Source: Adiantum capillus-veneris
Lineage: Eukaryota > Streptophyta > Polypodiopsida > Polypodiales > Pteridaceae
Reading direction: 5' to 3'
Assembly: GCA_014529385.2 (NCBI GenBank)
Contig: CM043943.1
Location: 158,924,247-158,988,246, forward strand
DNA length: 64,000 nt
The translations under genes were made by a program, and so were the position numbers. The notes beneath the pieces were generated by a model, which was not told the DNA's origin, searched no databases, and saw only the letters and a program-made list of their open reading frames with translations. Shown one piece after another: positions 50,830 through 63,140 of this stretch (its first letter is position 1; the number at the start of each line of letters is the position of its first letter).

Positions 50830-52110
50830 GAAGAGCAAGTTGAAGCTCCACATCACTCATAACTATGTAGCTTGATGGCTAGGATAACAAACAAGGATTT
50901 CCTACTTCATTTTTTGGATGATGTCGTTGTCTTAGTTGTTGATTTTACCAAGAATTATGCCTCCAAGGAGCAAAATGAGATTTAGTCAATGCATTAGCAC
51001 TCTAGTCAGGTAACCATTTTTATACATATAACGTACTACCACAAGGAAGGGGGAAAGTAGTCAAAACAATCCACTTCTTCATATCAAATAACAAGGTGTA
51101 TGACACATTTTTTGTGCAACATGGCTTCATGCTACACCACATGACTCATTACAACAAGAGGGTGTCACTCCTAAGCAACATTGGGTGAGGTGTGATGGTG
51201 CAGACTTGCAGTTCAAGGGATCCATGCCTTTCTATTTTGTTGCAAGAAGATATGGTGGACTCAAAGGGATTGGGATGAGCTGGTTCTTCTGTGGATCAGA
51301 GCACGACAAGGGCCAGCATGATGATTCATGAGTAGTTGTGAAAAAAACTTTGACCCATGAATAGATAAAACCTAATGGATCTATTTTGCAATGTGTAGCA
51401 GATGTGGTTGCTTATTGCCAAGCCAATCCATCGTAGGGAGCACCTGCATCATATCCTTCACAAAAAAGGGAATGTGCTTGTGTGTTCTAGGAGTTAAAGA
51501 GGGGTATGTGAATAGAGAAGTCAAGTGGAATTGTGCCATTGAGGAAAAATCTTGCTCTACATGCTTTCCGTGGTTAAAACCCACATGATCAAACTATCCT
51601 TGGAACAGAAAAGGCATGCTTTTATGATGCATGCATGGAAGGTGGGAATTGCATGCATCAATAAAGCTCATGTGCATGCTTTGGATTATCATATTCTATT
51701 GCCATTACCTGCGGCGGTGAATTTTGAGCCAATAGATGAATTTCCCACAGAGAAAGTCGTTGTCTATGATGACTTCACATATGAAGGTCATCATGATGTG
51801 TTGAGTAGTGCTCTATGTGTTGGTGGTGAGACATTTTTTGTAGACCCACATGCTTGAACCAATGCCAACAAGGATGTGGCTTTCTACCTGGTCAAGTGTG
51901 TTGCAATGGAAAAGGTGGATACATCGATGAATGGAGCAATGTAATTGACAGAGGCTCGTATGTTGTGCAAGGAATATATTACAAGCAATTGGATTAATAC
52001 ACCTTCAAGCTAGACCACAAGTAGCCCATTGTCCACCTACTTTCACATCTAGTGCAATGTATCAAAATACATATGGAGCACATACCAAGGAGAATGCATG
52101 TGTACACAAT
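50830..52110 (+). pseudogene. DDE-transposase-like relic
   Basis: Across several frames there is ordered text: VDFTKNYASKEQNEI, TIFIHITYYH, ISNNKVYDTFFVQHGFMLHH, PKQHWVRCDGADLQFKG, PFYFVARRYGGLKGIGMSWF, FCGSEHDKGQHDDS, VVKKTLTHE and VKEGYVNREVKWNCAIEE, then the 51552-51857 frame (EFPTEKVVVYDDF). The pattern Asp...(S)DG..QFKG...GSGHGKG..DG...KR is one I recall from transposase-like proteins in mosses, lycophytes and ferns, but I cannot name the superfamily. Stops and frameshifts are frequent, so it is inactive. No terminal inverted repeats were found. Confidence 0.5.
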
Positions 52111-53089
52111 CACCCTAGAAAGCTATGAAGAAATATGTAATAGCATGCCCTTCATATTTTAAGTTGTAACCACTGGAATTTCAATATACTTCTTGCTGCA
52201 AATAATGAAGTTTTATCATAAAGTTGGTTATGTGTCTCTTGTGCACACTGTGTATACATGGCTTTGGTGTTTATCACAACCAGTAGCCAATAGCTTCATT
52301 GTATGTTGGTTACAACCATCTTTACTATCAACAACCTGGGTAAGACAACTAGTTTATTGCTTAGGCTTACTGAGTGTGAATAGTAGCGCTCAATATGCTT
52401 CCATTGCATTCATATAATGTTTACAAGACCAACAAGTATGCCAATAGTGCACAAGGTATGGCCCCAAAAAATACAATAATATAAAATTTGGTTCTTACTA
52501 TCAGAAATGAAAGTCAAAATAGGTATGAACAATGAAAAGAAGATATCGTCACAATATAGGAGTATAGTATCGTCAAATAGAGGGTGTTTAACAGACACCA
52601 TTATTGTGGCACTATCAATTGTCAACATCATTTTGGTAGTTTTCATCACCTCAAAAAAAGATAAGTACTAAGAAGAAAATGATAGGAGCATCAAACAATT
52701 ATATTAGCAATGTTACTTAAGTGAGAGGTGTCTCCTTACATAGGATGCGCTTCATAACTCCAAAATTCAACAATTTTTTGAAGCTATTTTATAAATGAGA
52801 TTTTTATTTTTCTTGAAAGAAGTTGGTAGGCTGATCAAATCATGGTTCCACTTTGAATGAGATACTTTATGTAACTTGAGAAGAAACTCTTCTAATTTAT
52901 GACATTATAATAGCAAAATATTTTTCAAAATACACCCTTGAATGACAACAAAAAATCAATTCAAGAGTTTCGGTCCAACTCACAACAAATCTTGGAATGT
53001 GTTTAACAAACAATAGAGCACAATGTACATATAAGATTTCGTGTCTTTGAGGTCATATGATACCTTCTATAGTGAGTTCTGTTGGGGCT
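52111..53089. other. Spacer without recognisable gene
   Basis: AT-rich; no ORF with a known domain and no clear repeat. Confidence 0.5.
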
Positions 53090-53414
53090 GATGGTGTGTG
53101 TGTGTGCATGTGCTCAAGGAGGTTTGTGTGTGTGTGCAGACATAACTTACACAGCTAGAGAGAGAATACACACACTTTTGAAAAGGTAGACTCAATACAC
53201 AAGAAAGGGGCTAATAATACTTTTTCATAGTGTATGTAAAACATAGGCTTGGGATTTATTTATGTACAAAGCTGGAGTGGCTATCCGGCTGATGACTCTC
53301 CATGTAGCCCTTCTTAGAAGCTTACAAGTCATAGGCTAAATGTCAATCGCAAAAGGTATGCACATGTAGAGGTGCTTCCCATAGTAATTGAAGAAGGACA
53401 TGCCTATCTCAACA
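53090..53414 (-). repeat. Copia-3 3' LTR
   Basis: On the minus strand the purine tract AAGGGGAGGAT (53415-53425) is followed by TGTTGAGATAGGCATG; the other end is ...CATCAGCCCCAACA. The inverted TGTTG/CAACA ends are typical of Copia LTRs. Length 325 bases, with a TG microsatellite near 53100. Confidence 0.75.
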
Positions 53415-53663
53415 ATCCTCCCCTTAGGCATGGACTATATTGACTGAAGCTGGATCGAGACCTAAAGCCACACAGGCTAATAGTCACACAGACTCAGGTA
53501 GTGACATAGACTGAGGTAGTCACACAGACTGAGTGGTCTCATCACACGGTGTCACACAGACTAATCCTCCCCTTAAACAAACAAGGTGGAAGACCATCCA
53601 TTTTATAGTACATTAGTATACTCGCAAAAGTAGTTGGGGGTGGCACACACATGGAGACAATTC
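53415..53663 (-). other. Copia-3 region between gag and 3' LTR
   Basis: Short direct repeats (CACACAGACT) and a second purine tract complement (AATCCTCCCCTTAAAC, near 53560). Pol is missing, so gag lies almost directly beside the 3' LTR. Confidence 0.55.
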
Positions 53664-54503
53664 TCATGCCTGTTGAGCTGCATCTCGGTCATCTTCTTTT
53701 GCAAGATTGACTCTACTTTTGTCTTTGTTATTGATTCCTTGGCATTTTGATGGTGGATGACCTTTGATGCCGCAATTTCTACAATACGTGTTCTTGTAGT
53801 AGTCCTTAGAGAAGTGTCCAGGCTTGCCACACTCATAACACTTCTTGTTATTTAATCTAAGTGATGATGATGACGCCCTAGATGGTGATGATGTAAAGTA
53901 AGCTCCTCTGACTGATTCAAATTTCTTCTTATTTTTCGTTTCTTCTTCATGGATTGCCCCTATAACATATTGTAGAGAAGATATGGATTCTTTTTGCTCT
54001 AAGACTGTAACTATGCTGTCAAAACTTTCAGGTAGAGCACTCAAGAGCACAACGACTTAATCTTCTTTTGGGACTTGGCATTGAATGTAAGTGAGCTATG
54101 TGATTATGCTCATTAGTCTGTTAACAAGGCTTGAAACATCCTCCTCTTGAAGCATAGTAAGTTTATAAAGATTTTTCTTTAAGCTAATCTTACTTTGCTT
54201 TTGTTTAGCACCAAAGTTGTGTTCCAGAGTATCCCATGCTTGGATTCCAGTGGTGCAGCTATCTATAAAGTGCACATAATTATTGTGGAGTGATGTGATA
54301 ATTATGCCAAGTGCTTGTTCATCTTTAGCTTGTACTTGTGCAATTTGGGCCCTATTGAGAGTGACTTCAACAGAAGTGGATGGTTCGCTTACTGTTGGTT
54401 TTACGATAGACCATAACTACTTTTTCATGAGGTACCCACGTAGCTTTGTCTGCCATATATGGAAACCGTACCCATAAAATTTTTCAATCCCTTTTTCTCC
54501 CAT
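53664..54503 (-). pseudogene. Copia-3 gag
   Basis: ATG at 54503 (MGEKGIEKFYGYGFHIW), then TKLRGYLMKK-stop-LWSIVKPTVSE, AQVQAKDEQALGIIITSL, TGIQAWDTLEHNFGAKQKQ and YKLTMLQEEDVSSLVNRLMS: the UBN2-type Copia gag domain. Stops occur after YLMKK and in IIT-stop-LTY and KED-stop. The final frame 54050-53664 has LLSALPESFDSIVTVLEQ and two zinc knuckles: CYECGKPGHFSKDYY (last Cys changed to Tyr) and CRNCGIKGHPPSKC (complete). Protease, integrase and RT are absent. The tandem knuckles and sequence differ from Copia-1. Confidence 0.85.
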
Positions 54504-55370
54504 GGTGAAAAATGGTTATACACACAAAAGGACTTGGTCTTACCAGTAGAAAGACTCTCTCTATGGCAGTGTCTTGCCCTATACACAATGATCGGAAGCC
54601 GAAATTGTGAAGTCACTCTTCACGTGCATGAAGCCCCTCTTCACAAGTGGTGATTAAATTACATGTGTGGAAGTGTATGTGTGCCTTGGAGAAGCAAGAT
54701 TTGAAGTTCAGATAGCTTGGAAGCTTGATCAAATACAAATTGACCATAAAATATTGGTGATGTCGAGCTTGGTGACGAAGTCAAGCCTGTTGTCGATGTC
54801 GAGCTAGGCTTCCACTTTGAGTGTGCATAAACTTGCGGGTTTTAATCAACAAAAATATTATAATGGGACCTTTGCAAATTGTTGGAGCTGTGTAGTAGTA
54901 TGTTGGTGTAAGCTCCACTAGCGAATCAAAGGGTCAAAAGGCTACTATAATTCAAAAAAAGGCATTATGTACACAAAAAACAAGACCTGAGAGTTGCTGA
55001 GATGAGCAGTTTCCGTCCAAAGCAAGGTGGACTGATCTTGAAGCCATTCCGCGATCAGGTATTGCAAGAGGGGTCGATTTTGAGTTGCGAACGATTGCAT
55101 CCAAAGGGGCTGATCGGCGAATCTCTAAGGCCGGGAAGAGATTCCGAAGCAAAGTCAAAACCATCAAATGAGGTGATAAGTTGCAATTTTCAGCTTTCCA
55201 TGATCCAAAGTTGCAAGAGTGTAACATTTAATGGCCTAGTAACTTGTGTGTAGCGGAAAATAGCATGAACATAATGAGCATTTCATTAGAATAGATTCCT
55301 AATGAGAATAACAAGAGTGCTTGGGTGGAGAGAGCAACAAAAAGTATAACACCTAGTTAGATAGCATGAA
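54504..55370. other. Spacer right of Copia-3 gag
   Basis: Presumably the Copia-3 leader plus unrelated sequence; no PBS or 5' LTR could be placed. No gene is supported. Confidence 0.4.
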
Positions 55371-55470
55371 CGATACTTCAAAAGAGAGAGAAATTAAGCT
55401 ATTGACAACAGTTGAGGACCGGATTTGCATGGAGCCGGTCCCCCCTCCAAAACGCTCTGTATTATAAGAC
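55371..55470 (-). repeat. Gypsy-1-type LTR fragment
   Basis: GTTGAGGACCGGATTTGCAT, then GGAGCCGGTCCCCCCTCCAA and TGTATTATA, match 9884-9940 of the Gypsy-1 LTR, with similar text (TAGCATGAACGATACTT) just before. It is the promoter part of a solo or broken LTR. The inverted arms GGACCGG and CCGGTCC are kept. Confidence 0.7.
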
Positions 55471-55737
55471 CATATTAGGTAAAGTGGGAAAATCCCAATT
55501 CCCAGGTTGGACAACTTTCAATATATCATGTATAAAATATAGAGATTTTGTCAAAAATTTGAGTTTTCTTAAGGTCTCATTCCACTTTATGCACATACAA
55601 TACACAATGAAAACAACTAAAATATCATGGTTTCAATCAATTGGATTATTAGGAGAGGAGTATATTGCATCCATTATCGTTGTCTATGTTCTACTGTCCT
55701 ACCTATAACTTATCTCAACATGGAGAGCTTGGTTTCT

Positions 55738-57450
55738 AGGTCCACCACTTGTCCAAGTTAATGTAAAAGTGACTCAAGGTTCACAACTTGTGAAAGCAAG
55801 GATCCATTGAGGAATACAATCCACTTGGATATTTTTCCTTAATTTATTGCATGTGACATTTAAGCAAGGTCCACTTCTAATCTATAACTTCTTAATTTGA
55901 GGCATGGGGCATACATAAAATATGTAGCATATGCTCTATTGCCTCATAGGAAGGTTGGTTTCAAGGTGCACTTATCCATGCTAGCCTATCTTGGAGAAAT
56001 GATGGAGCTTGCTTCTCTCCTTGTTTCAATGGAGACTAGCTTGGACAAGTGGTGGACCTTTGCTTCTCTCTATGTTTCAATAGAGTTAGCTTGGACAAGT
56101 GGTGATCTTGGAACAAAACCCCCATGTAAAACATATCATGGGTATTCCAAGTGATTAGAAAGATTACCATTTAAGATATAACCTTATAGGTTGGACAACT
56201 AGATCTTGGCTTGGAGAAATGGTGGACCTTTGATTCTCTCCATGTTTCAATGGAGTCTATCTTGGAGAAATGGTGGAGCTTGCTTCTGTCCATGTTTCAA
56301 TGGAGCCTAGCTTGAACAGTTGGTGGACCTTTGCTTCTCTCTATGTTTCAATAGAGTTAGCTTAGACACGTGGTGGATCTTCAAAATAAACCAACTACTA
56401 TCAATGTTGCCTAGCTTGGACAAGTGGTGGAGTGTTTCTCTACTCCATGTTTCAATGGATCTTAGCTTGGACAAGTGTTGGACCTTAAAACAAAAACCCC
56501 ATGTACAACATAGAATGGATTTTCTAGATTTCAATGGAGTCTAGCTTTAACAAATGGTGGAGCTTGTCTTCATCCATGTTTCAATGAAACTAGCTTGGAC
56601 AAGTGGTGGACCTTGTAACAAACCCCCCATGTACAACATATCATTGGTTTTCTAAGTGATGGGAAGGAATACCATTCAAGATATAAACTTATAGCTTGGA
56701 TAAGTAGTTGACTTTAAAACCAAATTCATCATAATACAATGAAATACAGGTCAGCCAATTCCTAAATCTTGAGACCAAACCTCCCATGCTATTAGAGATA
56801 ATATATTGGATAAGTGGTGGACCTTCTATTATTTTCCCATGCCTAGTTTAGACAACCGGTACACTTCGCAGCTATAAAGGTTGGACGAGTTGTGGAGCCT
56901 TGTTTCTATCCATGTTTTAATGGATCCTAGCTTGGACAAGTGGTGGACCTTGGAAAAAAGCTTCCATGTACAACATATATGAGGTTTTCCATGTTTTAAT
57001 GGAACCTATCTTGGACAAATGGTGAAGCTTTCTTCTCTCCATGTTGATTTTGGAACTACCTTAGACAAGTGGTGGAGCTTTTCTTTTCTACTCTTCATAA
57101 TACAATGAAGTATATGTTGGTTACATGGTGAATCTTAAGGCCAAACCTCCCATTTTACTAGAGATGATAGGTTGGACAAGTGGATCAACCTTCTATCATT
57201 TCTCCATGACTATATTGGACAATTAGTAGACATAACATCTCTCTATGTTGTCTAGAGATGAGCTTGGACAAGTGATGGACCCTGCTTCTCTCTTCCCTTG
57301 GTTTACTAGTTTGAAGACTCAGTATATATACTTTCTTAGATCTAGCTTGAACAAGTGGTGGACCTTGCATCCACAATCTTAATTCAGTACAAAAAAGTAT
57401 ATGAAAAAATAACATAGGAATCTTGGTTTGAAGGTCAAGCAATTAGGTTC
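55738..57450. repeat. Tandem repeat array 1
   Basis: Degenerate repeats built on TTGGACAAGTGGTGGACCTT, alternating with blocks such as TCTCTCCATGTTTCAATGGA and CCCCATGTAAAACATATCAT. An inverted copy of the core (AGGTCCACCACTTGTCCAAG) stands at its left end (55738). The right end (about 56925-57355) closely matches the right end of array 2 (62713-63136). ORFs within it are shadows of the repeat. Confidence 0.9.
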
Positions 57451-58264
57451 CAAATGCACATAATAATATATTTTCCACCCATATTAAAAGAAAGTTAAAT
57501 ATGTTATTACCAAATTGACAAAGGTAACGTCCAAGAATTATATCTTTCCATCTTGTCAGATCTAAATCTTCATCAAGGCGACATGCATGTATACATCAAC
57601 TTTCAAGCCATTCAAGAATACATGCACTTAGATTCCATAGTTTTGTTTTCAAAGTCTTTTAGGTTCTAAAACTCTTTCACATAAAGTATGTAATGACAAA
57701 ATTCTTGAAGCAAACATTTGTGCCCAAGAAAAAGATCCCTCTCACATATTTAAAGTCCATGAATTCTCTGATCCACACTTACAAGTTTTATTTTGACATC
57801 AAACATCAATTCTTTCATAGTTCCAAATAAATGCAACCTCGATATGAATTGACAAAAAATGAATTTCTTTTACTATATGACCCAACATAGGCCCCAATCA
57901 AATAAAAATTGAGTCCCCAAAAATTTGGGTGCACTCTAGCAATACATCAGAGTCCCCTTACAATAGGATGCACTCCAATAGTACATTGAAGTCCCCTTAG
58001 AGTAGGGTGCACTCCATTCAAGTGTTCATAAAATTGACACACCTTTTAAAAAAAAAAAAAAGACTATATCAAATTATACAAATGTTGAAAGATACACACT
58101 AGAATAAAAAAAGCATCTTATAGCCATATTTATTCAATGCTTTCGTGTTGACAAGTACACACCAAGGACATAATTTGTCTCAGAATCACTATACTGATTT
58201 ACAATTGTGTTGTATGTATAGACTCTCTTATCTCTTGCATACAACCATCCTACCAACCATGGAA
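57451..58264. other. Spacer between array 1 and phosphatase fragment
   Basis: AT-rich; a short direct repeat (GTGCACTCTAGCAATACATC / GTGCACTCCAATAGTACATT-like) near 57930-58015. No gene. Confidence 0.5.
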
Positions 58265-58849
58265 TTATGGTTCTCTGCAAGAAGTTTTAAAGTTGCTCGG
58301 AGTGTCATCAAAAATTAAGGTATTGTTTGCATCCAAATCCTCAAATATCTTCCAAATATCACTCAGATTTTTGTGATAAACCCTTGTAAATCCTAACATG
58401 ATATTTGGATTTTGGCAATCTTTGTTACTCATAAACACCTTGAACTTGGTATACTGCTCAGGAAAACACTTTTGTGTGATGCGTTGCACCCTTGTTAAGT
58501 TATAGCAACTCCATATCCATAGCTCAAAGTATTCAGCACAAAAATCCAAAAACTTTGTGCGTCTGGTCGCACCACATGATAAACTTCATCTTTGTCCTCC
58601 ACAAGTCGCATGTGTTGAGCCCAAGATGGCATAGAATCTCCATGTTTCATTTCAACTGTCTTGAGAAGTAACCCCTCTAGATCCAAGATAAGTACTCTTT
58701 TGATGTCCTTGAAAGCAAGTGGTAGGTGATAAGGAGGTGATTCATTCCTTGGACAAGGTCTTGGAGGAGGTTGGATGGGTAATTCAATAGTTTTCTTCAA
58801 TTTATGCCAGCATATAGCCAATCCATTTTTCTGTAATGGTTCTGAAATT
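58265..58849 (-). pseudogene. NIF/FCP1-type HAD phosphatase fragment
   Basis: On the minus strand TTCTTTAATTTCAG (58846-58859) is a good splice acceptor. The exon after it reads EPLQKNGLAICWHKLKKTIE, a Pro-rich linker, KRVLILDLEGLLLKT (HAD motif I; plant members often have GLL instead of GTL, but the second Asp is Glu here), then VYHVVRPDAQSF. One base is gained or lost in the T-run near 58548; in the next frame LDFCAEYFELWIWSCYN continues the domain, then VYHKNLSDIWKIFEDLDANN and LIFDDTP, the C-terminal HAD motif. It stops at 58265. Members dephosphorylate RNA polymerase II or other proteins. Retention of an intron acceptor argues for a genomic duplicate rather than a retrocopy. Frameshift and lost Asp make it a probable pseudogene. 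Confidence 0.75.
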
Positions 58850-58859
58850 AAAGAACAAG

Positions 58860-59129
58860 AACACTTAATGCAAACACAACAATAGACATGAGTTTTACAT
58901 TGTCTACCCTAAGGTTTTATTAGATACCAAAATCCATCTATGATCTACTCATTAATAGAAAGAAAGTCAAATTAAAATCCTGACTCTTTTTTATGCTACA
59001 CTCTCTCTTAGTCTCAATACCATGGAGTTCAACTAGACTTAAGTCAACTAATAACTACTACTTGTTGTTAAAGGTATGCTTGAAGTGTATAAGGCTTAAC
59101 CAATGCTCTAGTGTAGAATGGGTATTTAG
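58860..59129. other. Probable intron of the phosphatase fragment
   Basis: No upstream exon was recognised before array 2 begins, so the fragment is truncated at its 5' side. Confidence 0.4.
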
Positions 59130-62100
59130 GTCTCAAGGTCTACCACTTATCCAAGCAAAGATCCATTTAGATATGGAAACCCAATTTTTCTTAATATAAT
59201 GATATAGAGTGGACAAGTGGTGAATCCTGAGACCAAGCCACTCATGCTACTAGGGATAATAGGTTGGACAAGTGGTGGACCTTGAATGTAAACCCCCCAT
59301 GTACAAAGTATCAGGGTTTTTGGGTATTTCAATGGACTCTAGCATCTTGGAAACATGGTGGAGCTTACTTCTCTCCATGTTTCAATGGAGTCTATCTTGG
59401 ATAAATGGTGGAGCATCATTCTCTCCATGTTTCAATGGAGCCTACCTTGGACAAGTGGTGCACGTTTGTTTCTCTCTATGTTTGAACAGATTTAGCTTGG
59501 ACAAGTGGTGGACCTTGGAACAAAATCCCCATGTAAAACATATCATGGACATTACAAGTGGTGAGAAAAAATACCATTCAATATATAACCTTATAGGTTG
59601 AAAAGTGGTGGACCTTAACACCCAATTATTATTAATATAATGACATAGAGTGGACAAGTGGTGAATCTTGCGACCAAACCTACTAGGAAAAGTACGTTGG
59701 ACAAGTGGTGGACCTTGAATGCAAACCCCCCATGTACAAAATATTACTCATGCTACTAGGAATAATTTGGTATTAAGGTCCATGTTTCAATGGAGCCTAG
59801 CTTGGAAAAGTGGTGGACCTTTGTTTCTCTCTATGTTTCAATAGAATTTGCTTGGACAAGTGGTGAACCTTGGAACAAAACCCCCATGTAAAGCATGTCA
59901 TGGGCATTACAAGTGGTGAGAAAAAATACCATTCAAGGTATAACCTTATAGGCTGGACAAGTGGTGGACCTTAGCACCCAATTCCTCTTATTATAATGAC
60001 ATATAGTGGAAAAGTGGTGAATTGTGAGACCAAACCTACTAGGGATAATAGGTTGGAGAAATGGTTGACCTTGAATGTAAATCACCCATGTACAAAATAT
60101 CATGGGTTTTGCGTATTTCAATGGAGCCTAGCATCTTGGAGACATGGTGGAACTTACTTCTCTCCATGTTTTAATGGAGCCTATCTAGGAGAAATGGTGG
60201 AGGTTCCTTCTCTCCATGTTTCAATGGAGCCTAGCTTGGACAAGTCGTGGACCTTTGTTTCTCTCTATGTTTGAATATGGTTAGCTTGGACAAGTGGTGG
60301 ATCTTGGAATGAAACTCCCATGTAAAACATATCATGGGCATTTCAAGTGGCGAGAAAGGATACCATTTAAGATATAACCTTATAGGTTGGACAAGTGGTG
60401 GACCTTAACACAATATAATGACATAGAGTGTACAAGTGGTGAATCTTGAAACCAAACCACTCATGCTACTAGGGATAATAGGTTAAACAAGTGGTGGGCC
60501 TTGAAATAAAACCCCCTAGAGTGTTTCAATGGAGCCTAGCTTGGAAACATGGTAAAGCTTGCTTCTCTCCATGTTTCAATGCAGCCTATCTTGGATAAAT
60601 GGTGCAGCATCATTCTCTCCATGTTTCAATGGAGCCTAGCTTGGACAAGTGGTGGACCTTTGTTTCTCTCTATGTTTGAATAGAGTTATCTTGGAAAAGT
60701 GGTGGACCTTGGAACAAAAACCCCATGTAAAACATATCATGGGCATTACAAGTGGTGAGAAAAAATACCATTCAATATATAACCTTATAGGTTGGACAAG
60801 TGGTGGACCTTAACACCCAATTATTCTTAATATAATGACATAGAGTGGATAAGTGGTGAAATTGGGACCAAACCTACTAGGGAAATAGGTTGGACAAGTG
60901 GTGGACCTTGAATGTAAACGCCCCATGTACAAAATATCACTCATGCTACTAGAAATAATTTGGTATTAAGGTCCATGTTTCAATGCAGCCTAGCTTGGAA
61001 AAGTGGTGGACCTTTGTTCTCTCTATGTTTCAATAGATTTATCTTGGACAAGTGGTGTACCTTGGAACAAAACCCCCATGTAAATCATGTCATGGGCATT
61101 ACAAGTGGTGAGAAAAAATACCATTCAAGCTATAACATTATAGGTTGGACAAGTGGTGGACCTTAACACCTAATTCCTCTTAATATAATGACATAGAGTG
61201 GACAAGTGGTGAATCATGAGACCAAACCTACTAGGGATAATAGGTTGGACAAGTGGTGAACCTTGAATGTAAACCCCCCATGTACAAAAAATTATGGGTA
61301 TTGGGTATTTCAATGGAGCCTAGCAACTTGGAGACATGGTGGAGCTTATTTCTCTCCATGTTTCAATGGAGCCTATCTAGGAGAAACAGTGGAGGTTCCT
61401 TCTCTCCATGTTTCAATGAGCCTAGCTTGGACAAGTGGTGGACCTTTCTTTCTCTATATGTTTTAATAGAGTTAGCTTGGACAAGTGGTGGACCTTGGAA
61501 TGAAACCCCCATGTAAAACATATCATGGGCATTTCAAGTGGTGAGAAAGGATACTATTTAAAATATAACCTTATAGGCTGGACAAGTGGTGGACTTTAAC
61601 ACATATTTCTTCTTAATATAATGACATAGAGTGTACAAGTGGTGAATCTTGAGACCAAACCACTCTTGCTACTAGGGATAATAGGTTGGACAAGTGGTGG
61701 ACCTTGAATGTAAACCCCTCATGTACAAAATTATGGGTTTAGGGTATTTCAATGGAGCCTAGCTTGGAGACATGGTGGAGATTGCTTCTCTCAATGTTTC
61801 AATGGAACCTATCTTGGAGAAATGGTGGATCATCCTTCTCTCCATGTTTCAATGGAGCCTATCTTGGACAAGTGGTGGACCTTTGCTTCTCTCTATGTTT
61901 TAATGGAGTTAGCTTGGACAAGTGGTGGGTCTTGGAACAAAACCCCTTTGTAAAACATAGCATGGACATTACAAGTGATGAGGAAAAATATCATTCAAGA
62001 TATAACCTTATAGGTTGGAAAAGTGGTGATGGACCTTGACAAGTGGTGAAGGATACCATTTAAGATATACCCTTATAGGTTGGACAAGTGGTGGACCTTA

Positions 62101-63140
62101 ACACCCAGTTATTCTTAATATAATGACATAGAGTGGATAAGTGGTGAATCTTAAGACCAAATCACTCATGCTACTAGGTATAATACGTTAGAGAAGTGGT
62201 AGACCTTGAATGTAAACACCCCATGTACAAAATATCATGGTTTTAGGGTGTTTCAATGGAGCCTAGAATCTCGGAGACATGGTAGATCTTGATTCTTTCC
62301 ATGTTTGAATGGCACCTATCTTGGAAAAATGATGGAGGTTACTTCTCTCCATACTTCAACGGAGCCTAGCTTTGACAAGTGGTGAACCTTGCTTCTCTCT
62401 ATGTTTGAATAGAGTTAGCTTGACAAGTGGGGACCTTGCTCTCTCTATGTTTGAATAGAGTTAGCTTGGACAAGTGGGACCTTTGCTTCTCTCTATGTTT
62501 GAATAGAGTTAGCTTGGACAAGTGGTGGACCTTGGAATGAAACCCCCGTGTAAAACATATCATGGGCATTTCAAGTGGTGAGAAAGGATACCATTTAAGA
62601 TATAACCTTATAGGTTGGACAAGTGGTGGACCTTAATACATAGTTCTTCTTAATATAATGACATAGAGTGTACAAGTGGTGTATCTTGAGACCAAACCAC
62701 TCGTGCTACTAGGGATCCTAGCTTGGACAAGTGGTGGACCTTGGAAAAAGTCCCCCTATACAACATAGATGAGTTTTTTCATGTTTTAATGGAAGAGAGA
62801 TTCGACAAATGGTGGAGCTTGCTTATCTCCATGTGGATTTTAGAACTAGCTTGGACAAGTGGTGGAGCTTTGCTTTTTTACTCTTCATAATACAATGATG
62901 TATAGGTTGGTTACATGGTGAATCTTAAGGCCAAACCTCCCATCTTACTAGAGATGATAGGTTGGACAAGTGGTCAACCTTCTATCATTTCTCCATGCCT
63001 ATAATTAGACAATTAGTAGAACTAGCATCTTTCTATGTTGTCTAGAGCTGAGCTTGGACAAGTAGTGGACCTTGCTACTCTCTTCCCTTGGATTATTAGT
63101 TTGAAGACTCATTATATATACTTGCTTAGATCTATATAAT
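59130..63140. repeat. Tandem repeat array 2 with higher-order period
   Basis: About nine units begin with CTACTAGGGATAATAGGTTGG-like text near 59249, 59690, 60045, 60465, 60877, 61230, 61669, 62173 and 62704. Unit lengths of 440, 355, 420, then 412, 353, 439 show a three-unit period of about 1.2 kb. Matching marks confirm it: TTGGATAAATGGTG(G/C)AGCATC in units 1 and 4, TAATTTGGTATTAAGGTCCA in units 2 and 5, CTATCTAGGAGAAA in units 3 and 6. Each unit has several copies of the GGACAAGTGGTGGACCTT core. An inverted core copy stands at the left end (59134). No conserved ORF runs through. Confidence 0.92.

Noticed and set aside
59272-62039. Repeated ORFs with SLCFNG / SLSWRNGG text
   Set aside because: All derive from the tandem repeat core; frames are not kept across units.
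50288-63140. CRISPR-like regular repeats
   Set aside because: Repeats are degenerate, contiguous and without unique spacers, and this is eukaryotic nuclear DNA.
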